From Phytophthora quininea (taxonomy: Eukaryota; Oomycota; Peronosporomycetes; Peronosporales; Peronosporaceae): DNA of 25,891 nt. The notes below the pieces were generated by a model. The model worked only from the letters and a program-made list of their open reading frames with translations, was not told the origin of the DNA and searched no databases. Below are positions 10,453-18,650 of this stretch, piece after piece (the first letter of the stretch is position 1; every line of letters begins with the position of its first letter). Position numbers and translations under genes: made by a program. The DNA lies in NCBI GenBank assembly GCA_011947345.1, contig JAAVTG010000855.1:1-25891 (forward strand). The letters are read 5' to 3'.

Positions 10453-10475
10453 AATGCCCCGACAGAGCATGCCTG
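10453..10475 (-). repeat. Right terminal inverted repeat of the hAT element
   Basis: On the minus strand it reads CAGGCATGCTC, TGT, CGGGGCATT, matching the left repeat except for the three central bases. It abuts the right duplication at 10476. Confidence 0.93.
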
Positions 10476-10483
10476 ATTATCAA
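10476..10483. repeat. Right 8-bp target-site duplication of the hAT element
   Basis: ATTATCAA, identical to 9054-9061. Fanzor coding sequence resumes directly after it in the same frame as before the insertion. Confidence 0.95.
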
Positions 10484-11964
10484 GGAGATATTTTATCAAG
10501 ATGGTGGTGGTCCTGTGGGAGAACCAGCGACGGAGGTGCGACTGATGTTGGGCATGATCCCGACGAAACAAAGATTATTTGAGAACACAGGATACTTTGT
10601 GGGTCGCTTGCGAGAGATTCCGAGGGTGGTGGTGGAGCGACAACTTGACGCTCCTCGGGAGAAGGGCGTACTCTCGTTTTCCTTGCTGCCACACACCAAG
10701 ACGTTTGTACCACATCACATTACCATTAATGCTAGCTCGCTGCACAACCTGTGCGCCCACGTTTTCCAGAGGCACCGCGTGCGTCTGTGCGGTGGGCAAG
10801 AACCGATGCAACATGGACCTACGCTGGAAGCGCACTTCCAGAACAACAAAGAGATGGTCATGCGAATGGCATTTGATGTATCAAGATACGAGACTGCCCA
10901 ACGGAGCTCGCCGTATCGTGGAGATGCTTTTCGAGACCTCGACTCCGCCGCGAAGAAACACCATGCTAGTCATCTCTTCGCCAATGATATTAAGACGGAC
11001 GGAGTGAATGCTTCGATCCTATTGTGGAAACCCAGCGACTACGAGCATTCGCTGGCTGCTCAAAATCAAAAGCGCCTGAAGAGCAAGTGCAGGTACAAGA
11101 AGCAGCCTCATAATCCCGAGTTTTACCGACTTCCCACCGGGTATCACCCAGACGTCTTCATCGGAGTAGATCCGGGAATGCGCTCTATGCTCACCGCCGT
11201 TAGCGAAGGTCAACTGCGAGGCAAGCGGCGCCGCCGACATCGCTGGCTTCAAAGTCGAGGTAGGCGCAAACGAAAGAAGAAGAATCGCCACTACAAAGAT
11301 GGCAAGCAGATCTTGGAGATCTCCTCTCGCGAGTACTGGCACAAAGCAGGCTACTACGACCAGCAGCGTTGGCTCAAACGGCTCAAACAGGACAACCCAA
11401 GATACGCTGCAGCGCTTGACGCTATGCCGAGCTATAAGACCCACGACTACGCTACGTACGCTGACAACCTCTCTGTACTCTGGAGAGAGCTCGACTTCTT
11501 GGTCGAATTCTCCTCAAACCATGCGTTCCGCAACTGGCGGTTTTCAACAAGGTCGGGAAGCAGCGTGCGCTCGCTGGCTTTGCCAAGCGGCTTGTGCCAA
11601 AAGTTAGCACGCAAGTTTGTTTTGGTTTTGGCGACTGGTCTCGTCGAGCTCGCATCAAGGGCCACCCCCTAGTCCTGTCAAAGGCATGATGAAAGCACTC
11701 GAAGCTAGAGCGATGATCATTTACGTCGATGAATTTCGCACCAGCAAGTCATGCTGTCAGTGCTTCGGAGAGATGAAGTATGCTCGACTGCGCCCAAGGC
11801 CCTACAAAGCGCCCAAACCCAACCGAGCAGTGCTTCGCTGTCCATCCAAGAAATGCAGGACAAATTTTGTGAACCGAGACGTGAACGCTGCCCAAAACAT
11901 GCTGACCATTCTAAAGACTCAGCTCATATCGGGGGCCGGCCTGCTGCGTTCGCGCGGTGAGTAG

Positions 11965-12200
11965 ACTCCTCCTGGCTGGAAGAGCTTCGTCTCTGCAAGA
12001 TGCAAGGGAGCCGAACTCCCCTAACAGGCAAACTGCCAGGGCACTGCAAGCGGAGACTTGTACGACGCTAAACGATGCATAATAGCTAGGACACAGGGCT
12101 TGTTAGCCAGTGTCCAAATTATTAGGGTGGCAATGATTGAACCCCGCGGGTGTTTTGTGAGGAGCTTCTATTCGAGTCCCCCGAATAGAAGCTCCTTTGT
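11965..12200 (+). ncRNA. Hairpin-rich 3' region of the Fanzor element, candidate guide-RNA region
   Basis: Fanzor and TnpB guide RNAs are produced from the 3' end of the gene and the sequence beyond it. This region holds several inverted repeats in series: GGGAG/CTCCC (12006-12020), GGCA/TGCC (about 12027-12037), an imperfect GGACAC/GTGTCC stem with GGCT/AGCC inside it (12089-12115), and the 15-bp perfect stem at 12160-12196. No ORF fits. Position and structure are suggestive, but nothing in the sequence alone proves transcription or defines the guide boundary. Confidence 0.35.
12160..12196. repeat. 15-bp perfect hairpin with 7-base loop
   Basis: The left arm 12160-12174 (AGGAGCTTCTATTCG) is the exact reverse complement of 12182-12196, with loop AGTCCCC. 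It lies about 200 bp after the Fanzor stop and 72 bp before the ferredoxin ATG. No poly-T tail follows. It may mark the right end of the Fanzor element or its RNA, or belong to the ferredoxin promoter. Confidence 0.85.
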
Positions 12201-12238
12201 AGCCATGTGCCATATTTGCAACAGGCATTTCAGGCCGA

Positions 12239-12245
12239 CCATTTT
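12239..12245 (+). promoter_or_regulatory. Initiator-like motif of the ferredoxin gene
   Basis: CCATTTT fits the oomycete initiator core YCATTYY and lies 24-30 bases upstream of the ATG at 12269. Confidence 0.35.
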
Positions 12246-12268
12246 CGTGTATCAACAACTGCTGCACC

Positions 12269-12748
12269 ATGCTGTCCCGCGTGACTCGCGTGCTGCGCTC
12301 GACGCGGCGACCTGCTGCGCCGCTCTCTGCTCTGAGTCGACGACCTCTAGGACGCTGCTTCTCGGACGTGACCTTCACGTTCCTGGACGGCGAGGGTGAG
12401 CGCACGACGGTGACTGCGGTGGAAGGCCAGACGCTGCTGGACGTGGCCCACGAGAACGACGTGGAGCTGGAGGGCGCGTGCGGAGGAGCTGGCCTGCTCC
12501 ACCTGCCACTTGGTGTTCGAAAAGAAAATCTTTGACGACCTGCCGGAGATCAGCGAGGAGGAGGAGGACATGCTGGACCTGGCCTGGGGATTGACAGACA
12601 CGTACGTTCGGCAGTGGGGAAGTGTCGGGCGGAATCCTAACAGTGAGTGTGCTACCGTAGGTCCAGACTGGGCTGCCAGATCCCCGTGACCAAGGAGATG
12701 GAAGGCATGACGGTGCGGATCCCAGAGGAGACGGACAACCTCATGTAG
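12269..12748 (+). CDS. Mitochondrial adrenodoxin-type [2Fe-2S] ferredoxin
   Basis: This protein passes electrons from ferredoxin reductase in the mitochondrial matrix to iron-sulfur cluster assembly or related pathways (Yah1/FDX family). The N-terminus is an Arg-rich presequence ([19 protein letters not shown]). The ferredoxin core has [20 protein letters not shown] and the cluster cysteines in the order C-x5-C-x2-C, with the last Cys in RLGCQIP of exon 2. IPEETDNL near the end is typical of the family. One intron, 12602-12660, has GTACGT and TAG ends and keeps the frame. A break at about 12482-12489 lies exactly in the cluster loop and is repaired by one GA unit, restoring GGELACSTC. About 140 residues. 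The 3' end converges on the channel gene across 92 bp. Confidence 0.93.
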
Positions 12749-12840
12749 GCCCGGAGAACCAAATAGAACGGGGGTGCTGTGCTCATACTGGTGTACTGTT
12801 ATTGCTGGGTTTTAGTGCTTTCTTATGTACAGGACGCTAG

Positions 12841-15361
12841 TTAGAGGGCGTCGGTGATCTCGCCGACTTCCGTGCCGAGATTGTCTACGAGTCGCGCCAG
12901 CCGGTCCTGCTGTTGGATGAGGCTCGTGACTTTGGCCTGGATCTTCTCCAGCTCGCTCTCGGCGGTGTGCGATCGGAAGGACCCGGAGAAGTCCGTGTTG
13001 AGCTGCGAGATCCGGTTGAGTGTGGTTTCTGGTTCGGGCGTGACGAGCTGCTGCGCCGTGTTATCATCGATGGTGACGGTGCCCACCATTTTCTCCAGTG
13101 CCGTCAGCGAGGTCTCGGTCGGCTTAGAGCTCAATTTCTTGGGGGTTGTTTTGGATCGCTTGTCGACGATGCGGGCGATGCGTTGCTTCATGGCTGGATA
13201 GTGCGTGAGAGCGATGAGGAACTTCTCGCGAGTGAGCATTCGCAGCTCGCAGAAGCACAGAGTGCGCACCGTGGCGGTACGCAGGCAGTTTTGGTTGAGG
13301 ATGGCCATCTCGCCAAAGTACTGCTTCTGTCCGAGCAAGCCGAGCTGGACGCCAGACTTGACGATCTCGACCACGCCGCGGAAAATGAAGAACATTTCCT
13401 CGCCGATTTCCCCCTCCAGGATCACTTCCTCAAGTGGGGAAGCAGACCATGCGCATACTCAGGGCCAGCTCCATGAGGAAGTTGTGATCTGCACCGGCGA
13501 AGAACGGCATCTTGTTCAGCACGCTGTCGTTGATAGCGAACGCGATTTTGGATCGCAGCAACGCCGACAACTCTGCCAGGATTTTGCCTTCATTCACCAG
13601 CTTGGACTCGGCCGAGATGCGGGAGTTAAAAAGAACTCGCGGATTTCGTACCGCAACTGCATCGGCAGCTCGCGGGCCTCCATGTAGTCGTTCAGCTCGT
13701 CCATTCGCAGCTGGAATCGGCTGTCCGGGCCGTTCAGGTTGGTCACCATGGCCACGACGTTTGTGATGCCGTAGGCGAAGATCCAAGCTCCAACGACCAT
13801 GGCGAAGATGGCGAAAACACGCTCTTGTGTTGTGACCGGATGCACGTCGCCGTACCCCACCGTCGTCATGGTCATGATCGCCCAGTAGAACGACGTGACA
13901 TATTTCTCGTACAAGCTTGCATCATAGAGCCCCATGGTTACCACCCATCCATGCTCCGCATCGAGACCGATGAGAAAGAAGAAGCAGCTACGAACGCAGC
14001 ATACGAAGATGTGAAGTACGTGGAATGAACAATGGAGATTTCATGACCAGCATACCTGAGCCAATGCGACGTAAAGCATACGAGCATGCAGAACTTGCAA
14101 ATGCTACTCACGGTTGACCGCAGAAGCAACGCGTAGTCAAGCCTACCGAAAGCAAAAACAACAATCACTTGCGGTGAATTTTACTCAGCAACAAAGTCAG
14201 TGACCAACCTGTTCAGGATGCGTGTGATGGTCAGCATTCGAACGAGACGGAAGAGTCGAAAGAGCCGAAAGAAGCGCGCGAGCTGCGGGATGCGGTAGTA
14301 CGCTCCACTGAAATAATACAATGGGAAGGCGGAAATGAAGTCGATCAAGAACCACGACTTGATGTACCGCACGGCAATCGCTTTGGCGCGGACTTCGATT
14401 TGTCCGTGTTCCTCGTACGAAGAGAGAAAATTGACGATCTTTCCCACCCACGCGGCGTCAGTGTTTCGACAGCAATGAAGAATTAAGATAGACCACGTAC
14501 GATGTCTGCCATGAAAAAGGCGTCGACGAAACGCTGCAAAATTTCCAAGGGCATAATTGACTGGGACACGGTGGAGCCAAACGAGAGCTGGAACTAGGAG
14601 ACCCAAGCAACGCAGCATAAGCCCCAGCGTCAGCCATCTGACTCGGACGCCAACCAACTTACCGGAATACTGAAGGAGTTGTCTGTAAAGACCACCGAGT
14701 GCAACGAGTTAGAGAATCATGACAAGATGCACAAGCAGAGCACGCGTGACGTACAGCAAATGAGGAAGACCGAGAGCAGATCCCACCGCACGCGGAACTT
14801 GCTGTTGGGCGACAGAATGTACTTTGGCACGACTGACTCGTCGAACTTTTGCTTCTTCTTGTTGATCATGAGCTCGTTCTTGGAGACGGTCTCGACAAAG
14901 TCCAGTGCCTCCGCTGCATTGGCCACGAGCAATCAGAGCCACGACACCAGCCACCTCAAGCCTCCCGTAACAGTCTTACCGGGCGTGAGTTCGTCCATGT
15001 CTCGCTCCAGACGCTGGTCTTGGAAGTCGCCGATCTTAGCCTCTGTCGGCCTCACCGCAGCCACTCTGGCTCGGTTCGTGACCTTGCGCACCATGTCCCG
15101 CATCGTCACGAGCTTCATGAGACTCGACTGCGTGAAGTGCCGCGTCAGTGTCTTGCGTCTGGACTCGGCGGGCGGCGGCATTCGAGAGGCGGCTTTGGCT
15201 CGCAGCTCGTTCTGCGCCAGCCGCATCTCCTCGATGGGGAGAGCCCCGTCATGTGCGCTCGCTCGGCCTGGCGAGCCATGAAGGGCGACTGCGTCATGCT
15301 GGCCACTCGCGTCTGGGCCAGAGCCAGAGCTTGAGCCCCCGCTGCCACTCCGTTCCTGCAT
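12841..15361 (-). CDS. Cyclic-nucleotide-gated-type voltage-sensing K+ channel
   Basis: Six-helix K+ channel related to HCN, CNG and KCNH channels, expected in the plasma membrane. S1 starts near RVRWDLLSVFLIC. S4 is Arg-rich (RFFRLFRLFRLVRMLTITRI, about 14215-14280). S5 is FCMLVCFTSHWLSCFFFLIG. The pore has TVGYGD (13846-13863), a K+-selective filter. The C-linker leads to a cyclic-nucleotide-binding fold (about 13200-13430, GEIGEEMFFIFRG then FGEMAIL..LRTATVR) and a short C-terminal coiled coil. Six introns fit: 14914-14979, 14683-14754, 14594-14662, 14439-14500, 14143-14184 and 13988-14055. They leave a 20-bp exon at 14663-14682. Breaks occur at the A run 13628-13632 and near 13434 (one AC unit). 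The reading frame of the first 40 residues or so is uncertain. About 710 residues. Confidence 0.9.
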
Positions 15362-15377
15362 TGCCGACAAAAAGACT

Positions 15378-15384
15378 AAAATGA
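15378..15384 (-). promoter_or_regulatory. Initiator-like motif of the channel gene
   Basis: On the minus strand this reads TCATTTT, fitting YCATTYY, 17-23 bases upstream of the channel ATG (15359-15361), within the 188-bp divergent promoter shared with the coiled-coil gene. Confidence 0.35.
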
Positions 15385-15549
15385 CCGTTGCTTGTGATCA
15401 TGAAGGGACACAACTGCGATGCAGACTCCACTTCAACTACGACACTCGGACAGGCTGGCACAAACCGTCAAGAATAACAACCTCCGCTATCGTCTGGAGC
15501 TCCATCGTCTTTCAATGGACGTGTCGGCTGGGAACGCCTCGCGACTCGC

Positions 15550-18436
15550 ATGGCGCACTTCCCCGAGCTGCTGCTTAATGACGAGTCCTTGGTGGACGTC
15601 ATCACAAGTCTGCGCGGCCAAGTAAACGCTCTGGAGAAGAACGAGCTTCTGAGCGGCGCGGCGCTGCCCTCGTGGCTTATCAAAGCCATCGCCGAAGTCG
15701 CCGGCAATGTCGACACGGTGGTCGAGTGCCAGGCGCTGAGGGATCAAGTGGCCTCGCTGCAGAAGGAGGTGCTGGACCTCCGCCACGAGATGCTGCTCAA
15801 CGCGTCCAGCTCCAGCAGCATGTCTGCGGCCATGTCGACGTCGCCGGCGTTCAACCCGACGCCCCACCACCGGCAATCCATCGGCCGCCAACGGAACCCG
15901 AGTCCAGCGACGTCCCCGCTACGGTCGACGCTCGCTCCGATGCCCTCGTCCAAAGACTTATCTGACGTGTTCGCTGCCGTTGGGGAATCTGCTGCCCTAG
16001 TGCAGCAGCCGAGCGCAATGATGAATGGAGTGTCGCCGCAGTACATGGAGGCGATGCTTAAGCCGCTGTGGGATTTTGTGCACCGTCAGACGAATGATTT
16101 CTCGGCATTGAAGCAGTCGTTCCAAGAAGCCAAGGAGACGGTCACACGACTGCAGTCCGAGATCAAACGCAGAGACGCAGTGGTCAAAGCCCGCAATGAA
16201 AAGCACGAAGGCGTGGTGCAGTCGCAAGTGGAGAAACTCAACGAGAACCTTCGTGCTTGTGTCACTCGCAACGACCTGATCAGTTCGGAGCAGCGAATCG
16301 GGCAGCAGATGAAACTCGACCGCCAACGGATGCTGGACGAAGTGGATGCGAGAGCAAATAAGATCCTGGAGGACATGCTAACGTCTCGGTCGGAGCAGGA
16401 GGACATCAACAGCTCGAATGCGGAAATGATGGAGCTGTTGGCGAGAAAGCAAGGCCGAGCGGAAGAGATCTTGATGGATTACGGCAGGAAGCACGACACG
16501 CTCGATGAGCGGCTGGAGAGCGTCAAGGGCGCACTTGTGGAGACGACGACTAGCGTGGAGCTGAACACGTCAGCGGTAGCTGCCCTCGAGGAGAAAGCGA
16601 CGAAGTTCGAGGAGACGCAAAAGATTGTCGAGTACCTGTCAGGTGAGATGACCAGGGCATTTAAAGCCCAGGAGGAGCTGAAGACGCACATGGAAAATCG
16701 CATGACGGAGAAGATCGCTGAGGGTGTGGCGATCGTACGGGGCGAGCTTCTTGCCGTGCAGAGTGTCGTCAACGACCTGGTCAATCAAAACTTGGAAGGT
16801 GAGATTAAGGCTGTCGCTCAGAAGCTAGAAGTCGTAGCTCTCACGTCCACCGATAGCGTCAGGAAGATCGCAGCGATGCAAAAGCAAACCATCGCCACCG
16901 ACGACCTCAACAAGGCCCAATTTACGCAGGCGTTCGACTCGATCGACCGGATGCAGCAGAGCTTGAGCACGTTGTCAGAAGAGAGCATTCACTTGTCCTA
17001 CACCCTGCAGCGCACCATCGACAGTGCCGATAAGTTCACCCAGAAGATGCAGGAGTACACGGAGTCAACAGACCGCTCCATCGGCAGTCTGCAGTCTTCT
17101 ACCTTTAATCTCAGAGCGGATCACGACAAGCTGACGCAGTCCATGGACAATGAGCTGGCCATGGTAAAGAATCAACTCTTCCACTTTGAAGAGGTGACAT
17201 CTGCACATAAGCGAGAGATCGAGGAGACCCAACGCGAGGTGGACAGGAACTTCCGGAACCAGTACCACGAGAACCAAGCCATCAATGCTTCTTTGGACAG
17301 TTTGCACGTTGCCAAGGAAGAGATCATGGCACGACAAGATGCCGCAGAGAACCAAATGATAGCATTGCAGGCCGAAAATCGCGCAGAGATCCAAGCGGCG
17401 ACGGCGAAGCTAGTAGCAATCGTCGACAAGGAATCCGATCGCGTGGAGGCTCTGTATGCCTCGTTCCAGCAGAAGCAAGAACACTTTGCAGACGTGGTGG
17501 CTCGCTCCTCGATACGCAACATGGACTTGGCCGACATGAACCGCGAGATCGACCGCGTCTGCGAGAATTTCGTGTCCGAATGCTGGAAGTTCGAGACCTC
17601 TGCTAAGTCGAGCAGCAAGAGCTCAAACAATGCCGCGGGGGCAGGAAGCAGTTCAACGAGCGCCAGCAGCTTCTTGTACGTGACTGCCAATTCATCGCCG
17701 ACCTGATGGTAGCTCGAGCCGAGTACGAGATCCTCCAAACCGGATGCAACAAGGACGTTCGTAACCAGCACTCGATGGACGAGGACATGCTGAACCAACA
17801 GGAGATCATCATGGACAAGATCCGCGTTAAGGTGCACACCAAGATCATGAACAACAAGAATATTGGCGAGCAGTTCGACAAGAGCGCTCTGGATCGACGG
17901 GAGCTCTACATCGACACGATCAACAACATGATGAGCGCCAGCATGAAGCGGAGGACCTTGATGGGCGAGCACAGCGGACACCGCAACAATCCGCTGCACG
18001 ACGACACGGTGTCATCCACCGGCGAGTTCCTGGAGACGACCAGACTCGTCGGTGCATCTTCTGGTGGTGGTAGTAAGGGCATGAGTCGACGGAAGACACG
18101 AGACTCGCTCTCCATCTCGGCGTCAGGTCTACCGGAAGAGGCTCCAGTTTCTCGAAGCTCCTTCACACCGAGCAACTCCAACTATATCCTTCGAGGAGGT
18201 TTTCGCATCCCGACGTCGACGCCCAATTCCCCATGACTTCGTACCGCAACTCGATCGCAACGCCAATGAGTTCCCGATCCGCGTTCGACTTGGCCAACGA
18301 ATCGGGACCTTCCGAAAGTAGTCGACTGAAATCCCCAGAGACTGCAATCGACAACTTGCAGGGATGGTCAACCGACGACAAGCAGGAAGACGGCAGCATG
18401 GTCAAGTCGTACTCGCTGCCAGCGCTGAAACAATAG
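15550..18436 (+). CDS. Long coiled-coil protein of unknown function
   Basis: I do not recognise the family. The product of about 960 residues has a short helical N-terminus (MAHFPELLLNDESLVDVITS) and a Ser/Pro-rich low-complexity linker (about 15800-15960). About 500 residues of heptad-like, Glu/Lys/Gln-rich coiled coil follow (about 16080-17590), then a conserved-looking helical block (CQFIADLMVARAEYEILQTG, then MDKIRVKVHTKIMNNKNIGE, about 17670-17900). The tail is Ser-rich. There is no intron. Breaks near 17607 and 18232 each need one base. The start ATG 15550 is the first in frame, but an upstream open frame (15419-15550) could extend the protein if one more base is missing. It lies 214 bp upstream of an axonemal dynein gene on the same strand; a cytoskeletal or flagellar role is inference only. 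Confidence 0.8.
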
Positions 18437-18650
18437 AGCTGTCGATGCCCACTAGAGTCTCGACGTTGATGGCACCAATATTTGACTCAGATCGATGCCC
18501 ATGAACAGTCACTGTAGTTTCGCCACGAGATCCAGACGACAACATGCAGCCCGACACACCGGATGACCATTCCTCCGCGGTGCGTAGTCTGTTGTTCAAC
18601 CACGGGTGCGGTGTGAGGACCTAACGTCTTGCATTGTTTTGCCTCGTAGA

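Larger units (their letters stand above)
9062..10475 (-). mobile_element. hAT DNA transposon, internally deleted copy, inserted in the Fanzor gene
   Basis: The 1,414-bp element has 23-bp terminal inverted repeats that begin CAGGCATGCTC and match at 20 of 23 positions. It is flanked by the identical 8-bp duplications ATTATCAA. Inside, on the minus strand, is the C-terminal part of a hAT-type transposase. The N-terminal half of that protein is absent, so the copy is expected to be non-autonomous and to depend on transposase from elsewhere. The identical duplications suggest a fairly recent insertion. Orientation here follows the transposase strand. Confidence 0.95.
8496..11964 (+). pseudogene. 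Fanzor (TnpB-like RNA-guided nuclease family), split by a hAT insertion
   Basis: Fanzor proteins are eukaryotic relatives of TnpB that cut DNA guided by an RNA made from the element's own 3' region. The 5' part (8496-9061) encodes the N-terminal helical region (IEATVKELHKVAVEAWHVAN; later FIKRLHMYITIKYG). The 3' part (10484 to about 11960) holds FSLLPHTKTFVPHHITI, then TDGVNASIL, then RuvC-I (GVDPGMR, Asp codon 11169-11171), RuvC-II (VDEFRTS, Glu 11731-11733), a CxxC...CxxxxC zinc ribbon (about 11750-11865), and RuvC-III (NRDVNAAQN, Asp 11878-11880). Joining across one target-duplication copy keeps the frame exactly. Remaining breaks (near 8518, 8780, 8973, 11536, 11665-11669, 11931-11935) each need one added base. 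The end is TGA 11958-11960, or TAG 11962-11964 without the last repair. Product length is about 680 residues. The insertion should inactivate it. Confidence 0.88.

Noticed and set aside
12160..12196. Possible tRNA, because TTCGAGTCC resembles a tRNA B box
   Set aside because: The bases belong to a perfect 15-bp hairpin; no acceptor, D or anticodon arms can be drawn.
8100..12268. Terminal inverted repeats or target duplications for the Fanzor element as a whole
   Set aside because: Comparing the two flanks by eye gave only short, unconvincing matches; the element boundaries remain undefined.
14057..14110. Intron beginning at GTGAGT inside the channel gene
   Set aside because: Reading through it gives a good S5 helix (FCMLVCFTSHWLS) that joins the next exon in frame, whereas splicing it out would delete S5.
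17172..17999. Minus-strand open frame of 275 codons opposite the coiled-coil gene
   Set aside because: Leu/Ser-rich shadow of the coiled-coil reading frame, with no independent support.
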